64,000 nucleotides of DNA, taken from positions 244,616 through 308,615 of the forward strand of contig NZ_PTJO01000001.1 in assembly GCF_003716585.1 (NCBI RefSeq). The letters run 5' to 3'. The notes beneath the pieces are model-generated. The model searched no databases. It was not told where the DNA came from and worked only from the letters and a program-made list of their open reading frames with translations. This document shows positions 54,942 through 62,634 of this stretch, one piece after another (position 1 is the first letter of the stretch; the number at the start of each line of letters is the position of its first letter). The DNA is from Corynebacterium alimapuense (GTDB lineage Bacteria > Actinomycetota > Actinomycetes > Mycobacteriales > Mycobacteriaceae). The translations under genes and the position numbers were made by a program.

Positions 54942-55286
54942 GTGGCTCGCCGCGAAATCACTCAGTACTTTGATGACTTGGATAACTCCCCGCTCACTAA
55001 CGAGCAAGTGAACACGATTCGCTTCAGCGTCGATGGCTCTCATTACATTATTGATCTTTCCGAGGAAAACGCCGCTCGTTTTCGCGAGATCTTAACCCCC
55101 TATGTCGAGAATGCTTCCGCACTCCCGGCCCCCCGCAAAACCACTAGCCGTGGAGCATCAAAGGCAAAGAGCTCTAACTCGCGCAAGATCCGCGAATGGG
55201 CTCAGGAAAACAACCTCAAGGTCGCTGAGCGAGGCACCATTCCCAGCCACATCGTTGAGGCTTATAACCAAGCAGTTTCGGCCTAA
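54942..55286 (+). CDS. lsr2: Lsr2-family nucleoid protein with altered AT-hook
   Basis: H-NS-like xenogeneic silencer of 114 residues. The N-terminal dimerisation part (MARREITQYFDDLDNSPL, about 1-55) and the Ala/Lys/Ser linker (about 62-80) are typical. The C-terminal DNA-binding domain has IREWAQENNLKVAERGTIPS; Lsr2 proteins normally have RGR at this minor-groove contact, and here it reads RGT. GTG start at 54942 follows AAAGGAGA. The 150 bp upstream are AT-rich, fitting autoregulation. It converges on hrrA with a 4-nt overlap. Confidence 0.87.
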   Translation: MARREITQYFDDLDNSPLTNEQVNTIRFSVDGSHYIIDLSEENAARFREILTPYVENASALPAPRKTTSRGASKAKSSNSRKIREWAQENNLKVAERGTIPSHIVEAYNQAVSA

Positions 55287-55921
55287 AGCATGCCCTGTTC
55301 GCGGGCGGCAGCTACTGCTGAAGTCCGCGAACGTACTCCTAGTTTGTCGTAGATATGCACCAGATGTGACTTCACAGTTGCTTCTGAGAGCATAAGTGCG
55401 TGGCCGATCCCGCGGTTGGATGAACCTTCCGCAACCAACTTGAGCACTTCAAGTTCCCTTGGGGTCAAAGATGTTCGCGGAGCTCGATCCCTGGAGGAAA
55501 GGCGATCGGCCACCACCGGCGACAGCGCTGAGTCCCCCTCGGCAGCTGAATGAACCGCAGCCAGTAGTTCAACTGGCGGTGCATCTTTCAACATATAACC
55601 AACAGCGCCTGCTTCGATCGCGCCGAGAATATCAGCATCCGTGTCGTAATTAGTCACCATGAGGACCTTTGGCGGATGTGCCATCGCCCTTCTGATTTCC
55701 GCGGTGGCCTCGGCGCCATTCATCACCCGAGTGCCTTCAACACCAGCGCCAAAGCGCAGATCCATCAGCAAAACATCAATTCCGCCAGCCTGTGCTGCGG
55801 CGACTGCTGCTTCTGCGGTGGCGACTTCTCCCACCACCTCGATATCCTCGGATGCTTCCAGCACCGCGCGTAAGCCTAAACGGACGATCTCATGATCATC
55901 GGCCAACAACACTCGGATCAT
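55283..55921 (-). CDS. hrrA: Response regulator of the NarL/LuxR class, HrrA-like
   Basis: DNA-binding response regulator of 212 residues. Receiver domain with phosphoacceptor Asp54 in LLMDLRFG, the acidic pair at residues 8-9 (LLADDHE) and Lys in MLKDAPPVELL (about 107); LuxR helix-turn-helix at about 150-210 with LTPRELEVLKLVAEGSSN and ATVKSHLVHIYDKLGV. It lies 9 nt downstream of the sensor kinase. In C. glutamicum HrrSA controls heme use and cytochrome genes, and this locus, near sodA and mcbR, has the same order. Orthology is from context. Confidence 0.88.
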   Translation of the reverse strand: MIRVLLADDHEIVRLGLRAVLEASEDIEVVGEVATAEAAVAAAQAGGIDVLLMDLRFGAGVEGTRVMNGAEATAEIRRAMAHPPKVLMVTNYDTDADILGAIEAGAVGYMLKDAPPVELLAAVHSAAEGDSALSPVVADRLSSRDRAPRTSLTPRELEVLKLVAEGSSNRGIGHALMLSEATVKSHLVHIYDKLGVRSRTSAVAAAREQGML

Positions 55922-55930
55922 GACGGCTAC

Positions 55931-57235
55931 CTAATCTCTTCCAGTGATTGTGTGGTCTTTCAGTGTAGTGGCCGCCGCTGTCTGCTCAGACAGCGCATCA
56001 GGCTGCACAGTGGCAATCGGTATCGCCACCGATACTGCGGTCCCAGCGCCCGGTGTCGATTCGACTTCTAATACTCCGCCTTGTTCTGCGCACCTTTGAC
56101 GCATCGCATCAAGTCCGATGTGACCAAGGCTAGTGGGACGAGTACTCAATTCTGCCGGGTCGAACCCCCGACCGTCATCGACGACGTCTAGGCGCACCTC
56201 CTCCGGCTCATACGTCACAGTGACGCGACAACGGGTAGCACCGGCATGTTTGGCCACATTGCCGACGGCCCCCTGGGAGATCCTCAAAAGTGCAGCCTCA
56301 GTGCGCATGGGAAGCTGACGAACCTCTCCTTCAACATCCACCGTGATTTCCATACCTCCAGCAGCAGCAAAACCAGTAGCCATCCGTTCAAGAGCCGAAT
56401 TCAATGAGGACTCCGAGAGTGACGATGGCTGCAGCGTGGCGATCATGGCTCTGGTCTCACTCAAGTTATCGGCGGCCGTAGTCCGCGCAAGATAGAGAAG
56501 CCTATGGGGGTTGGCTAACTTCTCATCTGACACCCCGAGTCCACTCAAGTCTCGTTCCACTGAATGCAGAAGCATTTGAATGCTCGATAACCCCTGAGCA
56601 ACCGTGTCATGAATCTCATGGGCAAGCCGCTGGCGTTCATGCGCAACACCGGCGGCGTGTTCAGTTTCTGCAAGTTGAGTGCGAGTAGCAAGCAACTGTT
56701 CAATGAGTAGTTCACGCTCTTGATTGATTCGAGAAAGCGTCTGGAATGCATAGTGAATGGCTAGAACCACAGCAGCCGAAACCGCTGGACCCATCACCCC
56801 GCCTACTGTCAGCCCAGTGGGGATCTGGGTCACTACCGCTACCGCGGTGGCAAATACGACGGAAACGATACCGCTGATACCGTCCATCACTCGCAGGTAG
56901 AGAAAGAACAGCGAAAATACTAAATAAATGCCAACCGGCGCGACCAGCATTGCCAGGATCCAAATGACGGTTAAGCCGATCAACCATAAGAGACGAATGC
57001 TCTCCCGCCATTGCGATAGCTGTGCCGAACCGAAAAAATAGAGCACGGCAAACCCAGAACACAAAAGCAGATTCAATGCCGCGGGCCCAAAAGGAAGCCG
57101 GACCGAGGATAATAATGCTGTTACCAGCAATACCGCGGTGAGAATGTGAACGCCGTCAGTAAGTACGTCGTCATTGGCGGTGGATGCGCGCGCCAGCTTT
57201 TTATCGCCCGCGCGGGGATCTAGGCTGGTCTCCAT
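55931..57235 (-). CDS. hrrS: Membrane sensor histidine kinase, HrrS-like
   Basis: Histidine kinase of 434 residues with about six transmembrane helices (about 25-180), the phosphoacceptor His in RLAHEIHDTVAQGLSSIQML (about residue 207), and a HATPase_c domain with NVAKHAGATRCRV and DDGRGFDP near residue 365. The DHp type is HisKA_3, the usual partner of LuxR-type regulators. I start it at 57235, where its ATG shares the palindrome CATG with the divergent lipoprotein start; TAGGCT lies exactly 7 nt upstream. An ATG at 57259 and a longer frame to 57454 are less likely. Confidence 0.86.
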   Translation of the reverse strand: METSLDPRAGDKKLARASTANDDVLTDGVHILTAVLLVTALLSSVRLPFGPAALNLLLCSGFAVLYFFGSAQLSQWRESIRLLWLIGLTVIWILAMLVAPVGIYLVFSLFFLYLRVMDGISGIVSVVFATAVAVVTQIPTGLTVGGVMGPAVSAAVVLAIHYAFQTLSRINQERELLIEQLLATRTQLAETEHAAGVAHERQRLAHEIHDTVAQGLSSIQMLLHSVERDLSGLGVSDEKLANPHRLLYLARTTAADNLSETRAMIATLQPSSLSESSLNSALERMATGFAAAGGMEITVDVEGEVRQLPMRTEAALLRISQGAVGNVAKHAGATRCRVTVTYEPEEVRLDVVDDGRGFDPAELSTRPTSLGHIGLDAMRQRCAEQGGVLEVESTPGAGTAVSVAIPIATVQPDALSEQTAAATTLKDHTITGRD

Positions 57236-57248
57236 GCGTTCGAGCCTA
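57221..57248. promoter_or_regulatory. Symmetric divergent leaderless promoters with overlapping start codons
   Basis: Plus-strand TAGGCT (57221-57226) is 7 nt before the lipoprotein ATG at 57234. Minus-strand TAGGCT (57243-57248) is 7 nt before the hrrS ATG at 57235. The two hexamers form an exact inverted repeat centred on CATG (57233-57236), so each promoter lies in the other gene's coding sequence. Confidence 0.5.
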
Positions 57249-57866
57249 CCTAGCGCCATAGCTGCGCCTGTGATCGGCGCGGTGCTGCTTCTGACTGGTT
57301 GCAGCACCGCGATGGAAGATGGCATCAGTGCCACGGAGGAGATTTCCGCGGAAGCGGCATCTGATCCGCTCGCCGATCCGGCCACTGAGCCAGTCGCTGA
57401 TTCAGGGTTGCCCGTAAACGCTCTCCCGGAAATTCCTGGTGGCCGATCTTCCACGGATCAGTGCCCCTACCTCGATAACACGTGGGTGGCAGAAACCAAC
57501 GGCCAGATCACCACTGGTACTGGAATTGATCTGCGCTTCGACACTCCTGCATGCGTGTTTTGGTCCTATCCGGAAGACCCTCAGTTGACTGTCATCATCC
57601 GCGAGATGCCCGATAGGCAGTCAGCCATCGAGGTGGTCGACTGGGCCGCCCCCATCGACTACACCGAGCCGGCAGAGGAGATCGAAGGCTGGTCCGGCGG
57701 TCGAGCTGGCGCAGGTATGGTGCCAGAGGGTCTACCCACCGGCCAGGATGGTGCGCTCTATGCGGTCCAAAAGGACAATCGAGCGGTGGTGGTCTTTAGT
57801 AACCAAGATCAATCGCTTAAAGCCGAGCTAGTAGCCAGAGAAGTGATTAACAACCTCGGCTGGTAA
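57234..57866 (+). CDS. DUF2020-family lipoprotein
   Basis: Exported lipoprotein of 210 residues. The signal peptide ends with the lipobox LLLTGC (Cys about 24), followed by an acidic linker (about 25-70) and a compact domain (DQCPYLDNTWVAETNG, RFDTPACVFWSYPEDPQL, VINNLGW at the end) that fits DUF2020 from actinobacteria. Two Cys probably pair outside the cell. Its ATG overlaps the hrrS ATG on the other strand, and it appears leaderless. Function unknown; the shared promoter suggests coregulation with the heme-sensing kinase. Confidence 0.78.
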   Translation: MRSSLPSAIAAPVIGAVLLLTGCSTAMEDGISATEEISAEAASDPLADPATEPVADSGLPVNALPEIPGGRSSTDQCPYLDNTWVAETNGQITTGTGIDLRFDTPACVFWSYPEDPQLTVIIREMPDRQSAIEVVDWAAPIDYTEPAEEIEGWSGGRAGAGMVPEGLPTGQDGALYAVQKDNRAVVVFSNQDQSLKAELVAREVINNLGW

Positions 57867-57890
57867 TTCTCGCCAGGCTCAAGCGACTGG

Positions 57891-58043
57891 CTACACCGAG
57901 ACGTCGTTATAAGGCATAAGGGTGGCAACCCAGGGGAAGACAACCTCCATCAACAATAAAAACACTGCCACTAGTAACGCGATGAGCAGAATCAATTTCA
58001 CGGGCACCGGTCCGGGTAGCGCTTGCCACAATGCTTGATACAT
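57891..58043 (-). CDS. Small membrane protein of 50 residues coupled to the sortase
   Basis: Reading the minus strand from the ATG at 58043 gives 50 residues: MYQALWQALPGPVPVKL, a hydrophobic helix (about 17-40), then FPWVATLMPYNDVSV and stop. The LPGP and final PYNDVSV segments are the kind of conserved ends I associate with small proteins beside actinobacterial class E sortases. Its ATG abuts the sortase stop (TAGATG), so it is translated by reinitiation. No other gene overlaps it. It may assist sortase folding or localisation; this is inference. Confidence 0.7.
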   Translation of the reverse strand: MYQALWQALPGPVPVKLILLIALLVAVFLLLMEVVFPWVATLMPYNDVSV

Positions 58044-58853
58044 CTAGTTCTCCTCTAGGACGGCTGGGCGCTGCCCATCAGTCTTCGGGGTCGATTCGAC
58101 CTCCATGGCATGGATAATCATCCGTTGAGCATTCGAGAATCGAGGATGACAGGTAGTGAGAGTAATCAAACCTTCCAGCCCCTCAGTAGAATTCACTTCA
58201 GTGGAACCTGGTATCGGATTAATCACTTCGATTGCTCCAGGCAGGGTGATATGACGACCATTGACCGCCGAATAGTCCCCAGTGGATACACGCTCCACTT
58301 GCTCCGGGGACAAACACTCGGAAGCCTCCGCACGACGAACGTCACCGGTGGCGTCGATAGGCAGGATTCGGTAGGTAACCCAATCGGTTTGTGTCTCAAT
58401 AACCACGGCATCACAGACTTCGAGGTTGTCTAGATCATTGAATGGCGCTCCTTTGCCCACTCGGTGTCCGGCTACCGCAAAGTTTCCAGGTTCACCAGGC
58501 ATCTGGGAATCAACGTAGCGGCCAGGCCCAGCTAGCAGATCAGCATCCTCGGTCCCCTCAACAATGGCGAATTGGAAATCTGATCCGAAGGAGGGGATAT
58601 AAATTCGGGCAAAAGCCTCACCAAGTTCAGGCGTGATTTGCTGTCGGGGATTGACCCATTGGTCTTCATCAACGCCCCAATCTTCATCCAGCTGATCTTG
58701 AGCTGCATCTTGCAGACGCCCAGAGCTGAGATTGGTCCAATATGCCTCGTAGAAAGTGAACAATAAGATGATCACCCCAAAGGTCAAGAGGAGCTCACCG
58801 AAAATCTGTGACTTACCAGGGCCCTGACGGGTGGGAGCTGCGTGCTGACTCAT
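58044..58853 (-). CDS. Class E sortase
   Basis: Membrane-anchored transpeptidase of 269 residues attaching LPxTG-like proteins to peptidoglycan. An N-terminal helix (about 20-40) anchors it. The sortase fold shows His in NFAVAGHRVGKG (about 148), Cys in LITLTTCHPRF (about 235) and Arg in SNAQRMI (about 245), the standard His-Cys-Arg triad. Start ATG at 58853 has GAGG 9 nt upstream; 58862 and longer frames are possible. The 50-aa membrane protein follows directly. No substrate protein with an LPxTG motif is encoded in the window. Confidence 0.87.
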   Translation of the reverse strand: MSQHAAPTRQGPGKSQIFGELLLTFGVIILLFTFYEAYWTNLSSGRLQDAAQDQLDEDWGVDEDQWVNPRQQITPELGEAFARIYIPSFGSDFQFAIVEGTEDADLLAGPGRYVDSQMPGEPGNFAVAGHRVGKGAPFNDLDNLEVCDAVVIETQTDWVTYRILPIDATGDVRRAEASECLSPEQVERVSTGDYSAVNGRHITLPGAIEVINPIPGSTEVNSTEGLEGLITLTTCHPRFSNAQRMIIHAMEVESTPKTDGQRPAVLEEN

Positions 58854-58957
58854 GCGGGACATCCTCGGTCGCGGATATATGATCGACAACACTGGATCAT
58901 CGCCCACAATCCCAAGGTTGTCCAGTCTCCACCCCCTCCCCCGCGCCTTGTGTAAGG

Positions 58958-60217
58958 ATGGTTGACCCCGCTGTGCTGGATCCGTTCATCTATTTTGTCT
59001 CGGGTGTACTTAAACTGTGGCATCTGCTCCTCCAAGATGTCTTAGGTGCGGACTATTCCCTCACCTGGGCACTCTCACTATTTGGGCTCGTTGTCACAGT
59101 CCGTATCCTCATTGCCCCCTTTACTTGGATCCAGCTGCGGTCTAGCCGTACAACAGTGCGGATGAGGCCAGAGCTCACGGCCCTCAACGAAGAGTTCCAA
59201 CACCGCACTGATAAAGAATCGGTGGCGCAACACCAACAACGCCGTAAGGAACTACAAAAGCGCTATAACTACCGGCCGGCCGCGGGATGTCTGCCAATGC
59301 TCATCCAGATCCCAGTGTTCCTCGGGCTCTACCGAGTGGTTCTGTCAATGTCGCGCCCAACAGAGTCCCTCCAGGTGGCAGCAGACTTCCGAGTGGGCTT
59401 TCTTACCGCTCCGGAAATCAATTCCTTCCTCAACGCTGAGTTCAATGGTGTTCCGCTACCTGCCTACGTGGCTATGTCTACCGATCAGCTCTCTTCCCTT
59501 GGAACTACCGCCGAAGAAGTCCTCGGCTTAGTACTCCCGACGTTGTTGCTGGCAGTAGCCTTTACCGTGCTTAACCTGAGCATGTCGCTCTATTTCAGCA
59601 GTAAAACGCTCGATTGGGGTTCGCCTGCAGTCCAAGCCATCCGACGATTCCAAATCGGGCTGACCATATTCGTACCGGTCATTTTGCTGAGTTTGGGTCT
59701 GCTATCCCCCCTGCCAGTAGCAATCATCCTTTATTGGTTCGCCAACAACCTCTGGACATTGGCGCAGTCTTTGACCTTCCAATTGATGCTCAACCATCGG
59801 ATGCCCTTGGACGAGGCCTACCAGGCGCATCATAAGAAGCAACGAGATACCGCGCGTGAAACCAACAAAGAAAAGCGCACTTATCGCGCCAGTGTTCGCC
59901 GCAGGAAGGCTCTCGGAGTGATTAAGCCTTGGCGCATTCCGGAGATCCGCCGAGAACTCATCGCAGAAAAAACCGAAAAACAGGTTCTCAGCGCTGCAGA
60001 GAAGGCAAAGAAAAAGGAGCTCTTCAAGGCTAAGCAAGCTTCAAGAAGAGCACTAAATCAGGAGAAGATAGCACGCCGTCGAGCCGAACGAGAAGCCAAG
60101 AAAGCTGGCGATTCCACTCCTGCCGACGCTGATACCGAAGAGACTAGATTGAGTAATCCGCCGGAGGAGCAAGCAACATCTGACGAGCCAGATCCCGGGC
60201 AGTCTCCAAAGGACTAA
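58958..60217 (+). CDS. yidC: YidC/Oxa1/Alb3-family membrane insertase
   Basis: Membrane protein insertase of 419 residues that helps nascent proteins into the membrane. Helix 1 (about 8-32) is followed by a basic cytoplasmic hairpin (about 55-105, with KRYNYRPAAGCLPMLIQIPVF) and further helices near 110-130, 195-220 and 235-285. The C-terminal about 130 residues are a Lys/Arg-rich then acidic tail, as seen in ribosome-binding YidC variants. Corynebacteria have another YidC near dnaA, so this is likely the second paralogue. Its end overlaps mcbR by 74 nt, convergent. Confidence 0.85.
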   Translation: MVDPAVLDPFIYFVSGVLKLWHLLLQDVLGADYSLTWALSLFGLVVTVRILIAPFTWIQLRSSRTTVRMRPELTALNEEFQHRTDKESVAQHQQRRKELQKRYNYRPAAGCLPMLIQIPVFLGLYRVVLSMSRPTESLQVAADFRVGFLTAPEINSFLNAEFNGVPLPAYVAMSTDQLSSLGTTAEEVLGLVLPTLLLAVAFTVLNLSMSLYFSSKTLDWGSPAVQAIRRFQIGLTIFVPVILLSLGLLSPLPVAIILYWFANNLWTLAQSLTFQLMLNHRMPLDEAYQAHHKKQRDTARETNKEKRTYRASVRRRKALGVIKPWRIPEIRRELIAEKTEKQVLSAAEKAKKKELFKAKQASRRALNQEKIARRRAEREAKKAGDSTPADADTEETRLSNPPEEQATSDEPDPGQSPKD

Positions 60218-60776
60218 CGCTACGGACAAAGCGTGCCCCAGCTAATCCGCCATCAAGGAAGATCAAGAGCTGGTTTGCTTGAGTGGCCGAGGGATATCCG
60301 TTTTTCTTGGTCAGCAACTCTGTCATTGTCCGGTGTATCCACTGTCGATGCGCCATACAAGCGGCTGCAATCCCAAACTCCGACTCAGTCTCCGGTTTCG
60401 GATACTCATTGGCGGCGTTTTGAAAATAGGAACCTCGGAAGTCCTTGCCAGGTTCTTCCGCTATCGCGATATCGAAAAAAGCCAAGATCTTATCTTCCAC
60501 ATCAGGAAGGTCCTGGGTTCTGTCAATCCAAGTCTGGCGGTAACGCTCATCTAGGCTCTCCAAGTAGGCGATGACTAGAGCATCCTTAGACCCAAACAGG
60601 GAGTAGAGCGAAGCTTTAGCCACATCCGCTTCTCTCAGGATCCGGTCAATACCGATCACCCGGATGCCTTCCGTGGTGAATAGATTGGTAGCCGAATCCA
60701 GCAGCCGCTGGCGTGGGCTAGGCCGGTTTCTGCGGCGGGTGCCGGTAGTTTTCTTCTTGGCGCTGCCTGCGGCCAC
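60144..60776 (-). CDS. mcbR: TetR-family methionine/cysteine regulator McbR
   Basis: Repressor of sulfur amino acid biosynthesis, responsive to S-adenosylhomocysteine in C. glutamicum. From the GTG at 60776 (GAAAGGA 10 nt upstream) the protein has 210 residues. The TetR helix-turn-helix region RRNRPSPRQRLLDSATNLF, VIGIDRILREADVAKASLY and the C-terminal ETARDLARQ and ending PPADYSI agree with McbR as I remember it. The frame extends to 60914 but without a start signal. The gene shares its 3' 74 nt with the yidC-type gene on the other strand. Confidence 0.9.
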   Translation of the reverse strand: MAAGSAKKKTTGTRRRNRPSPRQRLLDSATNLFTTEGIRVIGIDRILREADVAKASLYSLFGSKDALVIAYLESLDERYRQTWIDRTQDLPDVEDKILAFFDIAIAEEPGKDFRGSYFQNAANEYPKPETESEFGIAAACMAHRQWIHRTMTELLTKKNGYPSATQANQLLIFLDGGLAGARFVRSVSPLETARDLARQMLLAPPADYSI

Positions 60777-60893
60777 GGAGAACCCATCCTTTCTCAGGAG
60801 CCAGGGGAGGGGGCTGACTATTTCCTTCCACCCAATATAGACAAACCGGTACGTATAGCAAGTAGCCGGGGTACCAGACCGGCACACAATGAC

Positions 60894-60935
60894 TGATGCC
60901 CGCAGCCCTCTCACTTAGCAGGACTGCGGGCATCA
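60894..60935 (-). terminator. Hairpin between the GlsB-like gene and mcbR
   Basis: TGATGCCCGCAG (60894-60905) pairs over 12 bp with CTGCGGGCATCA (60924-60935), loop 18 nt. It lies 18 nt after the stop of the small membrane protein gene, the proper place for its terminator. No T-tract. Confidence 0.6.
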
Positions 60936-60953
60936 CCCAGATAGTTGTTTACC

Positions 60954-61208
60954 TTAGCGACGGACCGCCTTGACGATACTCAGCAGAATGACTGCACCGA
61001 AAAGGCAGGTCAAGAAGCTAAAGATTAGTCCGCCGCCGGCTACATCGACGAAGAAGCTCAACACAAAACCACCGATTAGGCCACCGACAATGCCGACGAC
61101 AACATTGAGAACAATGCCCTGTTGAGCATCAGTTCCCTTTATCTTCGAGGCGATCCAACCGGCCAGACCACCGATAATAATCCATCCAAGAAAACCCATT
61201 CCTAGCAT
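60954..61208 (-). CDS. GlsB/YeaQ/YmgE-family stress-response membrane protein
   Basis: Membrane protein of 84 residues with three hydrophobic helices and the family pattern GFLGWIIIGGLAGWIASKIKG near the N-terminus (about 4-24), then glycine-rich GIVGGLIGGFVLSFF. Start ATG at 61208 has AAGGAG upstream. Members are transglycosylase-associated proteins of unknown mechanism, often induced by stress. It lies upstream of mcbR on the same strand but is separated by a hairpin, and 258 nt from the universal stress protein gene. Confidence 0.88.
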   Translation of the reverse strand: MLGMGFLGWIIIGGLAGWIASKIKGTDAQQGIVLNVVVGIVGGLIGGFVLSFFVDVAGGGLIFSFLTCLFGAVILLSIVKAVRR

Positions 61209-61466
61209 GCCACTTCTCCTTATCCATCAGATATCTTCAGTCATGTTTGCTAAAGCCTGTCGCCTTGAGGCAACCCAGCAAAGGTTACATGCACCTATTC
61301 TAATGAATACTGCTGGCCTTGCCATCTTGAAAGGCCTGAGACCACAATTGCCACTTTTGATTAGTCGCCTTCACAGCTGTCCGCACAGCAGGAATCACAA
61401 AGATCGACCCAGCCCCAGCCAGTGAGCTAGGGAGAGCCGATCCTTGGGGAGATTACCGCAAAGCTA

Positions 61467-62363
61467 TTACACAGTCTCTGGACGGACAACCATCATTGGG
61501 CAGGGCGCGGACTGCAGCAGTGCGCGAGAGGTAGAACCAAGCAGCATGCCCTTAAATCCGCCTCGACCGTGGGAACCAACGATCAGAAGCTGAGCACCTT
61601 CGGAGTTCTCCACCAAGGCGCGGACCGGACGATCGCGAGCGATGACCTTACGAACCTCCACATCGGGGAACTTCTCCACCATGGGAGCCAAGCGTTCGGT
61701 GAGCATAGCCACCTGTTCACGCTCGACCTCCTCCCACTGCCGCTGAGCAGCAGACAGGCCAGCCAGGGAAGCTTGGACCTGCATGTCCATCCAGGTGTGA
61801 ACGGTAACCAGCTCAGCCCCACGAGCATGAGCCTCAGCGAAAGCAACTTCGGTTGCCTTCGCGGAAATATCCGAGCCGTCCACGCCGACTACGACAGGAC
61901 CATACTTGGTCGTTTCATCGACAACGTTGTCTTCTCGCACGACAACAACCGCACAGGTGGCATGGGAAACAACGGCAGCGGAGACCGAACCCATGACCAT
62001 TCCGGAAAGACCGCCCAGGCCACGCGATCCCATGACAATCATGGTGGAATCGGTCGCCATGTCTAGGAGCATGTCGATGGGGGAGCCCTCGGCGATGGTG
62101 TGCCCGATCTTGATATCGGGGGCGACCTCATGTGCGACCGCGCGAGCCCCGTTGATCTTCTCCATGGTCTCGGACTGAAGATCATCGAAGAGTTCCTGCG
62201 GAGGAACCATGCCTTCGGCGTAAAGGAACTGAGGCATGGTGTACGAGGCTGCCAAGCGCAGCGGGACACCACGCTTGTTGGCAGTGTTGGCCGCCCAGCG
62301 GACTGCGTTGAGGGAGGCAGGGGAACCGTCGACGGCAACGACGACGATGTCTTGATGGGTCAT
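61467..62363 (-). CDS. uspA3: Universal stress protein, tandem UspA domains
   Basis: Cytoplasmic ATP-binding protein of 298 residues with two UspA domains. Domain 1 (about 1-145) has VVVAVDGSPASLNAVRWA and the ATP loop GSRGLGGLSGMVMGSVS; domain 2 (about 155-298) has VVVGVDGSDISAKATEVA and GSHGRGGFKGMLLGSTS. Both loops fit G2xG9xG(S/T). GGAAGGG precedes the ATG. Its position between an mcbR-linked membrane protein and a rRNA operon is that of uspA3 in C. glutamicum; the symbol rests on this. Confidence 0.88.
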   Translation of the reverse strand: MTHQDIVVVAVDGSPASLNAVRWAANTANKRGVPLRLAASYTMPQFLYAEGMVPPQELFDDLQSETMEKINGARAVAHEVAPDIKIGHTIAEGSPIDMLLDMATDSTMIVMGSRGLGGLSGMVMGSVSAAVVSHATCAVVVVREDNVVDETTKYGPVVVGVDGSDISAKATEVAFAEAHARGAELVTVHTWMDMQVQASLAGLSAAQRQWEEVEREQVAMLTERLAPMVEKFPDVEVRKVIARDRPVRALVENSEGAQLLIVGSHGRGGFKGMLLGSTSRALLQSAPCPMMVVRPETV

Positions 62364-62487
62364 GCTGATCGCCCTTCCAATTTAAGGATCGATTGTGCTG
62401 TCACCTTCAATTGTAGACCTATATAACAGGAGGGGTGGCTTGTTACAACCAGTTCAGAATTTCCGCTGCCTGATTATCACAATGACA

Positions 62488-62634
62488 TCAGAATGGGACA
62501 TCTACTGGTGTCGCCGGGTCCGCGTTAGACGGATAGAGGAGGGTATAGATGACCTGAACGACTTGGAGCAGCACCTGCCCGATACCGTCAGAGGAAAAGT
62601 CCATCATAGAAGCGAAAATGGTGTCAAGGTTCAT
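62488..62634 (-). CDS. Possible 48-residue amphipathic protein, porin-like size
   Basis: From the ATG at 62634 the minus strand reads MNLDTIFASMMDFSSDGIG, then QVLLQVVQVIYTLLYPS and an acidic-proline tail ending DVPF. There is no signal peptide, and the length and amphipathic pattern resemble PorA/PorH-type cell-wall proteins of corynebacteria, though I cannot show homology. TAATCT lies 7 nt before the ATG, the same leaderless spacing seen at other genes here. The ATG shares a CATG with a possible start of the divergent pseudouridine synthase gene. Confidence 0.4.
   Translation of the reverse strand: MNLDTIFASMMDFSSDGIGQVLLQVVQVIYTLLYPSNADPATPVDVPF

Noticed and set aside
14877..55204. Additional parS candidates at other CACGTG sequences
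   Set aside because: CACGTG occurs at several places (for example near 14948, 23157, 24958, 40843, 50196), but none has the flanking GTTT/AAAC arms.
60838..60853. McbR-type operator in front of mcbR
   Set aside because: TAGAC is present on the plus strand with 6-nt spacing, but the second half-site reads GTACG rather than GTCTA; too weak to list.
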